Both the position numbers and the translations under genes were made by a program. DNA of 64,000 nt. Source: Sceloporus undulatus. Lineage: Eukaryota > Chordata > Lepidosauria > Squamata > Phrynosomatidae. Positions 33,383 through 44,200 of the stretch are shown here, piece by piece. How positions within the stretch are numbered: position 1 is the first letter of the stretch; every line of letters begins with the position of its first letter. The notes below the pieces were generated by a model, which saw nothing but the letters and a program-made list of their open reading frames with translations, searched no databases and was not told the DNA's origin. Location of the stretch: the NCBI RefSeq assembly GCF_019175285.1, contig NC_056523.1, positions 206,035,134 to 206,099,133 of the forward strand, in the 5' to 3' direction.

Positions 33383-33569
33383 GTATCCACATTGCAAAAT
33401 TAAAGCAGTTTGCTAGCACTTTAACTGCACTGGCTCAATGTTATGGAATTCTGGGATTTATAGTTCTGTCAGAGCACTCTGGTGTCACAACAAACTATAA
33501 ATCCCAAGATTCCACAGCAGCAAGCTATTGCAGTTAAAGTGGTGTCAAACTACATTATTTCTGTAGTGC
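33383..33569. mobile_element. Palindromic MITE, family 1, copy 4
   Basis: GGCTCAATGTTATGGAATTC is mirrored by TATAAATCCCAAGATTCCA, and the outer arms GCACTTTAACTGC and GCAGTTAAAGTGG are also inverted. Same family as 8827. Confidence 0.75.
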
Positions 33570-33689
33570 ATTCATAATAATGTATAATTTTAGAGCAGAC
33601 ATGCATATGATTATATTCAGTTACTTCCTTTAAAAAATATGTTTTAAGGTTTTTAAATAGCTGACAGTGGGCAATCTTTATGGATGTTC

Positions 33690-34275
33690 AGGAATAATGA
33701 TCTTCAGGTCTATATCTGAAAGCAGAAGCCAGTGTGTTTTCCACTTGCACAAGAGGTTTCTGGGGAGAGGTTTACCCAGAGAGGGCTTGCCTTTGCCATC
33801 CTTGAGGCTGAGAGTGTGTGACTTGCCCAAAGGTTTTCTTGGAATATTTGTTCAGAGGGGATTTGCCTTCAACTTCCCTGAAGGCTGAGAGAGTGTGACA
33901 AACCCAGTGGGGTTTTTATGTCCAAAGAAGGGATCAAACCTTAGTTCTCTACCGCTGCCTCCTGCTGCGCTTCTTCAGATGCATTTAGTCTCAGAGGGGC
34001 TCCAAAATCTCTATGTCTTTGAATTCTATTTTTATTATTAACTGAAAGAAAGAAGTTGCAGCATGAGCTTTCCTAAAGTCTTCTTCCTCAGATACATTTA
34101 CTCTCAGAGGTGCAACAAGATCCCCATAATATAAGGATTTATATCAATTGTTTTTGGCTTTTAGTTGGTTGTGTCTTCCATTTTTCCTGAATATCCTACA
34201 TCTTAGGCTAAATTTTGTCCTATATTTGTCCTACATTTTGTCCTGCTTTGGTGGTAGAGAATTATGGCAACCCTA
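33690..34275. mobile_element. hAT-like non-autonomous element, right end visible
   Basis: It ends ATTATGGCAACCCTA, the inverted form of the TAGGGTTGCCAT terminus at 17859, after a run of TTGTCCTACATTTTGTCCT repeats. The interior contains SINE-like fragments (GAGGCTGAGAGTGTGTGACT at 33802, again near 33886). The left terminus was not identified. Confidence 0.5.
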
Positions 34276-34409
34276 AACACAAGACTGTAACCTTCCTGGA
34301 AACACTAACCTTCTATTCTCTCATCCATCTATCCTTCAGGGTGAACACAAACAGGTATGGCTCCTGCAATTTTGTAAGTTCTTTGGTATTGCTTTCCCTT
34401 GCTTCATCC

Positions 34410-34545
34410 TTTAGACCCATTTTACATGACCCTAAGTCTTACTCTCGACTTATTCACGGTTAATAGCAAAATCCATCATTTTGGCCCCTAAACCTGCCCT
34501 TGACGTATACTGGTAATCGATCGACTTATAGTTGAGTATGTGCGG
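34410..34545. mobile_element. MITE, inverted relative of the copy at 31998
   Basis: CCATCATTTTGGCCCCTAAA and GACTTATAGTTGAGTATGTG are the reverse-complement phrases of the TACTCAACTATAA family. Confidence 0.5.
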
Positions 34546-34559
34546 TATTTCTGAACAAA

Positions 34560-35260
34560 TGCATGTAGGACTCAGCTATAATAGAGGGAGGATAGAGATT
34601 GGTAAGCAAGAAAGGATCCCCAATAGTAATAATTCTTTCTAAGCATGTAAAGTTGTTTTGCCAGGATACCTACCATTTTAACTGTGATTAACTATCAAAA
34701 ATCCACCACTGTCACTTCTGCCCCTTTTGAAACTGAACAAGACAAGTGTCCAGTTGTCTTGTTCACCTGGATCAAAATTCAGGATAGTATAAAATCATTC
34801 TGAGCTGCATAAAGAGTTCCTTTGTTTTGTTCTAGTCAAAGCTCTCAAAAACAAGCTAGCAATCCTTTCTTGTGTACTTTGCCTGAACTGATCATTGAGT
34901 CAGACCAGGAGTGGGGAGAGAGCAGCTACAAGTAAGGCGAAGGTTAAAACAATCCAGGCATGCCAAAGTCAGTTAACTCAGGAGTTAGAAGAGTTAAAGA
35001 CACAGACCACACATTACAACACAGTTGTTTCCTTCCAGGGACAGAAAAAACAGTTTTAAAAGACGATGTTATGGATCTTCTCTGGAAGCAAGAAGGTGCA
35101 CAGATTGCAGATACTGCGACAAGAAAAGTTATCTTCAAAGAATCTGTCAGGCATTTGCTGTGCAAGAAAGTTTTTCATGCCAGAATCCTTTCCTCCTTAA
35201 CAAAGGAACTCTGGGCCTTTCCCATAACAAAAAGACATAAAACCCTACAAGACTAAGGAG
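34560..35260. other. Unassigned stretch left of the Harbinger module
   Basis: A 98-codon plus frame at 34960-35256 (QIADTATRKVIFKE) is open but matches nothing I recognise. It lacks splice signals and its codons are not convincing. It is followed immediately by the Harbinger terminus, so it may be a fragment of older inserted DNA. Confidence 0.3.
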
Positions 35261-35420
35261 ATTATCGCACTGCGTTCTGAGAACGTTCTGTATCATCACG
35301 TGATGAGAACGTTCCTGGAACGGATATTACCGCATTAGCAAACTATAACGTGATCAGAACGGCATTTTACCGCACAGCGATTCCTTTTTCTTGAAACCGT
35401 TCCCAGAACGGTTTGCTATA
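35261..35420 (+). promoter_or_regulatory. Harbinger-type left terminus with GAACGTT/GAACGG subterminal array
   Basis: The terminus reads GGAGATTATCGCACTGCG after a TAA that could be the 3-bp target site usual for PIF/Harbinger. In the next 140 bases the half-site GAACG(T/G) occurs repeatedly on both strands, including AGAACGTTCTG, GAGAACGTTCCTGGAACGG, CAGAACGGC and CCGTTCCCAGAACGG. Such clustered subterminal sites are where Harbinger Myb-type proteins or transposase bind. No matching right terminus was found. Confidence 0.55.
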
Positions 35421-36255
35421 GCGCATGCATATTAGATTTGTGGGCGGTGTACTGATGATGTCGCCACTTGGTGGTTGTTTTGACCCGGAAGACGTCCTGT
35501 GACTTCCCTGTGGGGTGTAAAGATGGCGTCGGAGAAAGCATTTTTTGATCTTGTGAGCATGATAGAGAAAGAAGAAGAGCGAAGAAGGAGAAGAATGAGT
35601 CGCATTGCCAGATCGCTTGTCCTCATTTCGTGCCGGAGGGCTGCTCTGAGTAAGATTGCAGTTATGGCTGCCAGCGGCAATCTAGATATATCCAGTTGTC
35701 TGGCATGGATGGCGACCTGGCCTCGCATCCCACATTGGTGGCAGCATCCCCAGGAGCGGACCAACTGGTGGAGTGACGAAGTCCTCCAGCGATGGGATAA
35801 CAACATGTGGGTTTCTAACTTCCGCATGTCTAAAGAAACCCTTTTTGATCTGGCTAGCATCTTGAGACCAGAGCTGGAGCGTGAGGACTCTGTATTCCGG
35901 AGTCCCATCCCGGTGGAGAAGAGAGTGGCCCTGAATATTTGGTGGCTCTCAAGCCCTCTGATGTATAGGAAGGTGGCTTCCCGTTTTGAGGTTGGAACAT
36001 CCACAGCTGCAGAAATCGCCATCGAGGTGTGCCTTGCTATGGAGAAGCTGCTGCTGAGGAAAACTATCCAGCTTGGAGATTACCACACGGTGTGTATCAA
36101 TATTACTTTTAAACCTAAGACTTCTGGGTGCAAATGCATAAATGCATATCTAAAGATATATAGGTTTTGCTTATGTAATACCATTAAGATATGTTTACAT
36201 TCTGCCTTTTCCTTGTGTGGGAAAAAAAGAAAGGCTTTCAATTACCTTTGCAATT

Positions 36256-36502
36256 ATGGGGGTGGGTTAATGGTCCTGGGTTTGGGGCATTGATTTAAAA
36301 GGTGCATCTCTGCTGCTGGCTTCTGTTATCCAGCTGTGATGGGGGGAGTGGTCCTAGGCTTGGAGCATGCACTTAGGAGGTGCATCTCTGCTTCTGGCTT
36401 TTCTCTTATCCAACTGTGCTGGGGGGGTGGTCCTAGGCTTGGAGCATGCACTTCGGAGGTGCATATCTGATGTTGGCCTCTCTCTTATCCAGCTGTGCTG
36501 TT
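36256..36502. repeat. Three-unit minisatellite (about 82 bp) in the transposase intron
   Basis: Units share GGTCCTAGGCTTGGAGCATG, AGGTGCATCTCTG and CTTATCCAGCTGTG. The first is the most diverged. Confidence 0.8.
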
Positions 36503-36663
36503 GTGGTTTGCAATTCTGAAAAAATGTATCTTGATATATTTGTAAGAGTTGATATGTGAACAAGTAACATCTGGATTCCCCTTCAGTGTGTTCTAGGTAT
36601 ATAAACCATAATAATTTCTATCGTTCTTTTTAAGCTTTTGTCTCTTTGATCCCAGTTTCATAT

Positions 36664-36666
36664 ACC

Positions 36667-36712
<46 letters not shown>
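36664..36712. repeat. (AAT)n microsatellite in the transposase intron
   Basis: About 16 perfect AAT units just upstream of the second exon. The asparagine run of the frame crossing it is not coding. Confidence 0.95.
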
Positions 36713-37484
36713 CATCATCTGATATGAAATATGTTAACCCACTTTTTTTGATATCCCAAATTTATTATACCTTTGCCTTTTTTCAGATTATGGATGGATT
36801 TCAGAGACTTGGATTCCCACACTGCATAGGAGCTATTGATGGCACTCATATTTCTGTTTGCTCACCGCTGGGACGCAGAGAGGAATACATCAACCGCAAG
36901 CAGGGATTTTCAATTGTTCTGCAAGCAACTACAGATCACAGTGGGAGGCTTATTGACATAGAAGTAGGGAATTCTGGGAGATCTCATGACAGCCACATAT
37001 TTTCAAATTCCGCTATCTGTCAAGTGATGGATGAAGGCTGTTTTGTGCCCGGAAATCCCACCCTGCATGTCAACGATGTAGCCATTCCACCACTGATTAT
37101 AGGGGATGGTGCCTACCCAATCAGGAAATGGCTAATGGCACCATATCGTGGACAATTAACACCTGACAAACTTGCTTATAACATCGCCCATTGCAGGGCA
37201 AGATGGTGGTGGAGAGATCTTTTTCACGATTGAAATCTAGGTGGGGTTGTCTTTCTGGTAGACTGTGAAAGAGGAAAATTTTATCTCTGTGGTTACAGCA
37301 TGTGCCATCCTGCACAATATTTGTGAGACGAGGGGAGAAGTGCTTGATCCCGATGTCGAACCACCTGTGAAAATTGTCCTCCCCGCTTTCGCGAATAACA
37401 TCAGAGGACACTCTACTAATCACAAAAAAGAGGGTCAAACTGTTAGATCTGCAGTAACTAGCATTATTTTGGGTCGGTAACGCC

Positions 37485-38575
37485 AGAAACTGACATTATT
37501 TGATGTTTCATAACATCACCTCAGTTTTGGCAACAGCATTGATCTGATCAAAACGTTTTTTTTCTTGGTTTACCTTTGTATCTATCCATTAGTGTTGATA
37601 TACATGTGTTTGACAACGTGGCATGTAAAACATGTAAATAACTTTGCCAGACGGCAATGTTGGATCATGGTTGTTTAGCTTCTTTTTTCTTTTTTTTGCA
37701 ATCAGGTTCTGCTAGTGGTGTATATATTATTTTTAGGTATAAATACCCGACTGTGATAGATTTGTTTCATTGGTTACCCAAGTTTGGAAAACAATTTTCT
37801 AGTGTTATACAATTGCTATATTGATGTTACAAATCTCATTTTTTGGGAATATTGGGGGAAAAGGTGTAATAATGGCTTGTTTCTATTACATTTATATTAA
37901 TACATCATGGTTCCTACCATTGCAATGTTAAACTGTGAAGACATTAAGGATAATACCAAACTTGAAAAGCAAAAGGAAGGCTGTTCTAGAAAGCATTGCT
38001 GAATAATATTGCTATTGCTGTGGAAATGTTTAGTTATATTAAGGGCGGTAGACTAATTTCTGAGAACACAGCTGTATTTTATCAACAATATATCTTAACA
38101 TTTTAAAACACGATTAAATATCCTTTTTCTTTTGAAAAAAAATCCATCTGGTGCCTTGTTTTCCATTATGTAAAGAAAGCATGCATCTATATAAACTGTA
38201 TATACATTATGTGACAACATTTCCATATGCACATGGTGACATACAAACGTTTTTCTTAACATGAAAACCAAATTTTAATTTGGTTCAAGGAGAATAATAA
38301 TAATTAAAAAAAAATTATTTATATACCGCCCTTCTTAGAATCAGGGCGGTGTACAGAAATGGTTTAAGTCCCTCTTTATCCGTCACAAAGGGCACGTAAC
38401 AGGGTAAACATAGAATGCTGAAACATATCTGAGGTTTCAAAACAGAACCTTTTCCCTATATGTTTCCCTTATGGGGATTTTTTTTTTCTTGATTATCCTC
38501 CCAGTACGAGAACTAGATGGTTTATTTTGTTTTGGTACAGGTGCAACTGCGCATTGCAAGGAAGCTGTTCCTGCA
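37485..38575. other. Convergent 3' region between transposase and Myb-type gene
   Basis: AT-rich DNA that would contain both genes' 3' UTRs. A minus-strand LINE-type tail (TATATACCGCCCTTCTTAGA, AGGGCGGTGTACAG) lies at about 38280-38400. No exon seen. Confidence 0.45.
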
Positions 38576-38579
38576 TTGT

Positions 38580-41042
38580 TCACACATTGCACACGGTTCC
38601 AATACAACCTTCATTTTCTGGGAGATCAGTGACTGCAACAACATTCTGCACATCCCTGTTTATGTTCTCTACTGTGTTGACATCATCTCTAATTTCACTA
38701 GTAGGACTGACAGGACAACCATCAGGAGCATAAGCAGGAAGAAGTTCGTCAAAGAGTTCAGGGGAATTGTTCACTTGACGATTCCCACTAAAATACGATG
38801 TGGATGGTTGCTCCTGGAAATCTGTTAAGATAGCTGGGCCTGGTGTTGAGGGAGGATTATCACCCCGAGATGCCCTGAATGATGTGTGCATAGTTCCTTG
38901 GGTGATAGTATCATGTTGCCCCATTGGAAGTGCACATTCATGATCTACTTTCCTCCGGTACAGTTCAGTCATGGTCTCCATGTACTGCAACATTCTCTGT
39001 CTGTCCTGTGCACTTCCCCTTACATCTTCCTTCATAATATTTACAAGTTCCATTTCTGTCCTCCTACAGTCTTTCATGCTGTCGTGTACAATTTCCGTGA
39101 ACCATTCCTGTGTTCTCCGGGTAAGTTGGGCCTCTCGACTTGCACTCTGCATAATAGTACGCGCAATATGTTCTCCTCTTCTGGCGCAACGATTCCTGTT
39201 CCTGTTCAAACGCAGTCTTGTTCCAGGAGACAGCAATACATTGGGTTGTTCGTCCTCTGGATCGTTACGTACTGAAATTTAAAAATTGGTGAAAATAGAT
39301 TAAGCCCACAGGAAGGAAATTTATTTCTTATGGTAGCATCATGTAAAGGGTTTTAGACAAGGAATTTTCTTAGAAAAGCAGATACTACCTACCATCGCTT
39401 CTACCGCTTGTATCATCCGCGCGTCTTTCCGAGTCCCCCAATTGTTCTCCAGTCGCACCTTCAAAGTGGAGCGTTAAACACCAATGTTATTTCTTTTGAA
39501 CACATATACAGGTTCACTATATTTATGAAGAAAACAGAGATCCAGAAATTAACATAAATATATATATGACTACCTGCCATTTGCGGAGGACCACTTTCCA
39601 AAATNNNNNNNNNNNNNNNNNNNNNNNNNNNNNNNNNNNNNNNNNNNNNNNNNNNNNNNNNNNNNNNNNNNNNNNNNNNNNNNNNNNNNNNNNNNNNNNN
39701 NNNNGTTGCCCCATTGGAAGTGCACATTCATGATCTACTTTCCTCCGGTACAGTTCAGTCATGGTCTCCATGTACTGCAACATTCTCTGTCTGTCCTGTG
39801 CACTTCCCCTTACATCTTCCTTCATAATATTTACAAGTTCCATTTCTGTCCTCCTACAGTCTTTCATGCTGTCGTGTACAATTTTCGTGAACCATTCCTG
39901 TGTTCTCCGGGTAAGTTGGGCCTCTCGACTTGCACTCTGCATAATAGTACGCGCAATATGTTCTCCTCTTCTGGTGCAACGATTCCTGTTCCTGTTCAAA
40001 CGCAGTCTTGTTCCAGGAGACAGCAATACATTGGGTTGTTCGTCCTCTGGATCGTTACGTACTGAAATTTAAAAATTGGTGAAAATAGATTAAGCCCACA
40101 GGAAGGAAATTTATTTCTTATGGTAGCATCATGTAAAGGGTTTTAGACAAGGAATTTTCTTAGAAAAGCAGATACTACCTACCATCGCTTCTACTGCTTG
40201 TATCATCCGCGCGTCTTTCCGAGTCCCCCAATTGTTCTCCAGTCGCACCTTCAAAGTGGAGCATTAAACACCAATGTTATTTCTTTTGAACACATATACA
40301 GGTTCACTATATATATGAAGAAAACAGAGATCCAGAAATTAACATAAATATATATATATGACTACCTGCCATTTGCGGAGGACCACTTTCCAAAATTGTG
40401 AAAGGTAGAGTAATTATTGTGTCATCGAGACAAGTGTCATCAGAATCTGAAAAATTCAAGGGGAAAAAAAGGAAGAGTTAAGCCTTTGTTATTTTAACAA
40501 AATAATGTTGTCATGCACATAGCAGAAATCTTCAGGCATTAGAGATGGGCTACTTGCCTTCATCACTGTCTTGTCTGGTAGTTGTTTCTTGGGTGCTTCC
40601 TTCACCTGTGTTAGTCATGGAGGTGGATGCGGTTTCTTGGGTCACATTTGCAGTTGCCCCCTCCCTTTCAAAATTAAGACTTCGGGATAACCTATGTGGG
40701 GTGATGCTAACATCCCCATGAAAGATTTCCTCAAGTTCCCTATAAAAGGCACATGTAATAGGGTTACTTCCACTTCTCTGGTTATGTTTCACAACCTTTC
40801 TGTATTCAAATCTCATTTTTTTGGATTTGTTTCTGCATTCCTCGGCAGACCTGACATGGTTTTCTTTACCATTTCATCAGATACAACTTCAAATATATCC
40901 AAATTTCTGTAATTTTTTTTAATTTGGTCTGCAAGTTCTGCTCTTTCCAGATTTCTAATAGGGCCATCACCTCACTGGCACTCCAGACCCTCCCCGTTGC
41001 TTGTGTGGAGGCACTGCTTTTGTTCCCTGCATGGCTAACCAT
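38580..41042 (-). CDS. Harbinger-associated trihelix/Myb protein with coiled-coil tail (Myb1, module A)
   Basis: Minus strand, at least four exons. The first (ATG 41042) encodes a trihelix/Myb-SANT domain: VWSASEVMALLEIWKEQNLQ, then AEECRNKSKKMRFEYRKV and CAFYRELEEIFHGD. Middle exons are acidic linkers (DSDDTCLDDTIITLPF at about 40445-40370, DSERRADDTSGRSDG at about 40240). The last (from about 39270 in the left copy) has LSPGTRLRLNRNRNR, a long helical coiled-coil region and a stop at 38580. One frame shift is visible near 40855-40865 between the two halves of the trihelix domain. In the Harbinger superfamily a Myb-like partner helps transposase enter the nucleus and bind transposon ends. 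The middle and last exons are partly duplicated across an assembly gap. Confidence 0.7.
38915..39604. repeat. Near-identical direct repeat, left copy (flanks gap)
   Basis: This 690-base block recurs at 39705-40396 with only a few substitutions and a 2-base TA-repeat length change. The copies abut a 100-N gap on both inner sides. The pattern is that expected for two haplotypes or two overlapping contigs placed in series. Confidence 0.9.
39605..39704. other. Assembly gap, 100 N
   Basis: Exactly 100 N between the two near-identical blocks. Confidence 0.99.
39705..40396. repeat. Near-identical direct repeat, right copy
   Basis: See the left copy. The exon in this copy is cut off by the gap, while the left copy contains the complete last exon. 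Confidence 0.9.
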
Positions 41043-41296
41043 GGCTTTCCTAATTACAGCAAATATAAAACAATACTGTCTGCAATTTAATTTTAGAGGT
41101 TGTGAAACAAACTTCTGCGGTAGCACTTAGCTGCTGATGCTAACTCTCTGCACTCCCAAACTCCCGGCTCTGCAGTACAAGCACTAGGGGGCGCAAGTCT
41201 ATTTTTTGGTGCCAAGAATCCCTGCACATTGATGACGTTGCAAATCCCTCTTCCCGCTGGACATTTCGGAGTGGCCAAAGTTATTGGGAATCAGTG
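41043..41296. promoter_or_regulatory. Head-to-head intergenic region of two Myb-type genes
   Basis: About 255 bases separate the ATG of the minus-strand trihelix gene (41042) from that of the plus-strand one (41297). No other gene fits in, so it must hold both promoters unless leaders are spliced; an ATTAG|GAAAGCC before the minus ATG could be an acceptor. A CACTAGGGGGCGC motif, CTCF-like in appearance, lies at about 41181. No TATA box is obvious. Confidence 0.45.
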
Positions 41297-44200
41297 ATGG
41301 CGCGTAGTAAGGGTTCCAAATGGGTAAATAAGGAGATTGATCTGCTCCTGAGATGTGTTAGGGGGAGCGGAAAATTAAAGACGCTCATGAGGTCCCGTTC
41401 TATACCCGTTCTACTGGTACACAGAGAGCTAGCAATGCAATTAAACATGCATGGCTACAACCGCTCCGTGGAAGAGGTTTTCATACAGTTCAAAAAGACG
41501 CGTGATACATTTTTGGACAGTCTGAATAGTTTTGGGCCATCACCCCCCAAAGAAAAACAACCACCCTTTTTCTCCCTAATGAAAGAGCTGTGGCTTATGG
41601 CCGGGAACCATGGCTCCCAGGAAAAAAATCCCTCAGGTAAGTTTGTAGCTTTACAAGTAAAGGCTCCCTGTTGCATAGTATGCCATCGAATTCTTCCAGT
41701 GTTGTAGCCATAAGAAACAGTTGCTAAAGACAGTCACTATATCAATATCATATTAGGCTACTTCCCTTATCATCTTCCAAAAGAAAACAATACTAAAATG
41801 GACTACCAGCCCTGAGGTCACCATACCTTTCCAACATAGGAAGGGATAGATGGGTGTAGATATGGAGGATAAATATATTAGACAACAGCATTGCCACTCT
41901 GTTTTCTTACTTTTTCTAACTGCAAAAAGATGGAGAAATTTTAATGTCCAACATTTTTAGTTATATTATTGACCTGCAGTTTTCCTAGAGTATTCTTACT
42001 ATAATCGATGCACAATTTCTGATGTAGTTACCTCTTTAAATTTTTTATATGGATCAAAACGCAGATACTATTGATGAACCTTGCTCTAGTGGAACCAAAT
42101 CGGGACCGTCGGGAATCCTTTCGGCAAGTGACATCTTGCCAGAACCCCAAAATCTTGGACCCAGCTATATATCAGAACTTCAACAGTCAGGTGAATTTAA
42201 ATAAATATGCATTGTCTTTTTCAAAATAGAGTGGTGGTCATATAAGGATTAAGGTTTATATTAATAACATACATCTATATACCAAATAACTGAATATCAT
42301 GAAAACTTTACTTTCAAGATAGTAAATAACAAGAAATATACGAACATATGGTGTTAAACAGAGAATACATTGCAATAGTCTGTCTTATTAAAAGCTTTTC
42401 GTATATATTTTTTGTCTGTACAGTTCAATCTTCCTTGAAAATCCAGGAAAATATCAACAGAAAAATTGTGAAAGTACGGACTTCCGGTGGTATGGCGGCG
42501 CTTTGATCACCTCCGACGAGAGACTCCGGAGGAGGGATCGCGGTCCCGCAGCGACGGAGGCGGTGGGGTAAGGTACCACCGACCTGAAAGTGTCCCCCCG
42601 ATAAAGGGGAAGCAGAGGGGCTCACCAGGATCCGGCGTTCTGTTTGTTTTTCCTGTTTGTCCGCCTCTGGTTTAGAGAGCGGGACAGAAGAACTGCACGG
42701 ACAGTGAGCGACCACGGCCGTGGGGAGCAGGCACAAGCCGCGGCTTGGGCTGAATGCAACGCCATCACTTTTTAAAATGTTTAAGTTGGTGTTCGTGTGA
42801 TAATTATTGAAACTACCAGTAAAAAGAAACTATCACGCAACTGTACCCTGCCTTGGACTGTGTAACAAAGAAAGACAGGAACGGCACCAAACTGCAAATT
42901 GTAAAAGAAAAGGAGCTCCCCACCTGTTTCTGTTCTTTTTGTTTGTCTCCTGACTCTTGGATGCTGCTATTTGGGGAAATTGTGAAGATGTGAGGGCGAG
43001 ACCCTGAATTTTGAGGGCTAGGACACTGGCTACCCGGTTTGGAAAGCTTCAATTGTGTTTGGTGTTTTTTGTTTTGTTTTGTTTTCTTTATTTTTTGTAC
43101 CCTTGAACTGAAGAGGATTTGCGGACTAGGGTCTGCCCTTTATTCTTTCTCTGGTTGGAGATCTGTGTTGCGGTTTGGAGGACAGTCTCTGCTTCACTTT
43201 TTCTCTGTGTGGATTTGATTAACGGGAGGAATCGAGGAAACCTGAGAACTGATGGCTTTTTTCTTTTAGAGAAGAGCGTATTGAAGAGGGGGAAAGAACG
43301 GAGGAGCTTTGGGCGAATAGGGGCTGGAGACGGGGAGAAAGCAGGGAGAGGAATGGGAGAACTGACAAACCGACAAACAAACTGAAGATTTGTTTGGCTG
43401 GGTTTTTTTTTTTTTTTTGGCTCTCCAGTTTGTTGGTTGACTGCGTAGGAAGAGGTTAACTTCCAAGGCGATTAAGGGCTGCAATCAAGCCTTACAGCTG
43501 AGTAATAAGAGGAGGGACTGGGAGGTCAAAACTAGTATGGTGTGGGATGCTTGTAAAGCATCTATGAGAGGCTTCTTTACCCAACAGAATATAATTTGGT
43601 GGAAACGTAAAAAAGATATGAGAAACAAGTTAAATAACTCATTGAAAGAAAAAGAAAAAGAACTAAAGAAATACCCAAGAAACAAATCTATCCAAAAGGA
43701 AATCAAAATCCTACAGAAACAACTAGATGTTGAAATGACCGTAGAATTGGAAAAAAGATTAAAACTAGTGAAACAGAGGAACTTTGAACAAGCTAACAAA
43801 GTTGGGAAATGGCTTGCCTTTCAGCTAAGAAGAATTAGAGAAAAACAAGTAATCACTAAAATTAAGAAAGGAAAATCAATACTTACTCAGCAAGAAGATA
43901 TCAAAAGAGAATTCCAAAATTTCTTTGCAAATCTGTATAAAGAAAAAACAGTTGAATTAGATGAAATAGAAAAATATTTGGATATTGTAAAACCTCAAAA
44001 TATTCAAGAAAAGTGGAAGCAGGAGCTAAATAGATTAATCACGACGAAAGAGGTTCGGGAAGCAATTGTAAACATGAAAAAAGGTAAGGCACCAGGTAAT
44101 GATGGTATCCCGACTTCTTTCTACAAGATATTCATTGATGAAGTTGCTTCTCCTCTTCAACAAGTAATGAATGAAGCCTTAGAAGAAAACTTACCAAATT

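Larger units (their letters stand above)
35523..37480 (+). pseudogene. PIF/Harbinger transposase (HARBI1-type), two main exons, frameshifted
   Basis: Exon 1 (ATG 35523 to donor at 36089) encodes an Arg-rich leader, then MSKETLFDLASILRPELERE and PVEKRVALNIWWLSS, the helix-turn-helix part typical of HARBI1 and Harbinger transposases. Exon 2 starts at 36787 after TTTTTTCAG and carries the DDE_Tnp_4 nuclease: GAIDGTHISVCSP (first Asp), GRSHDSHIF, IIGDGAYPIRKWLM (second Asp), and the catalytic Glu region VVERSFSRLKSRWG. The exons join in phase (HT + IMDGFQ). Two small indels near 37200 and 37265 shift the frame around the Glu motif; after them the tail AILHNICETRGE continues to a stop near 37480. 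So the gene is almost complete but inactive. It converges with the Myb-type gene on the other strand. Confidence 0.85.

Noticed and set aside
34960-35256. 98-codon plus frame next to the Harbinger terminus
   Set aside because: No recognised motif, no splice signals, and a similar-length overlapping frame; treated as chance.
36256-36502. CRISPR-like array
   Set aside because: Three adjoining units without unique spacers; a minisatellite in a transposase intron of a vertebrate.
36646-36786. Asn-repeat start of the transposase second frame
   Set aside because: The Asn run comes from an intronic (AAT)n tract; the exon begins after the TTTTTTCAG at 36786.
43119-43484. Short frames on both strands before the L1 ORF2
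   Set aside because: Inside the L1 5' UTR region, no ORF1 motif visible.
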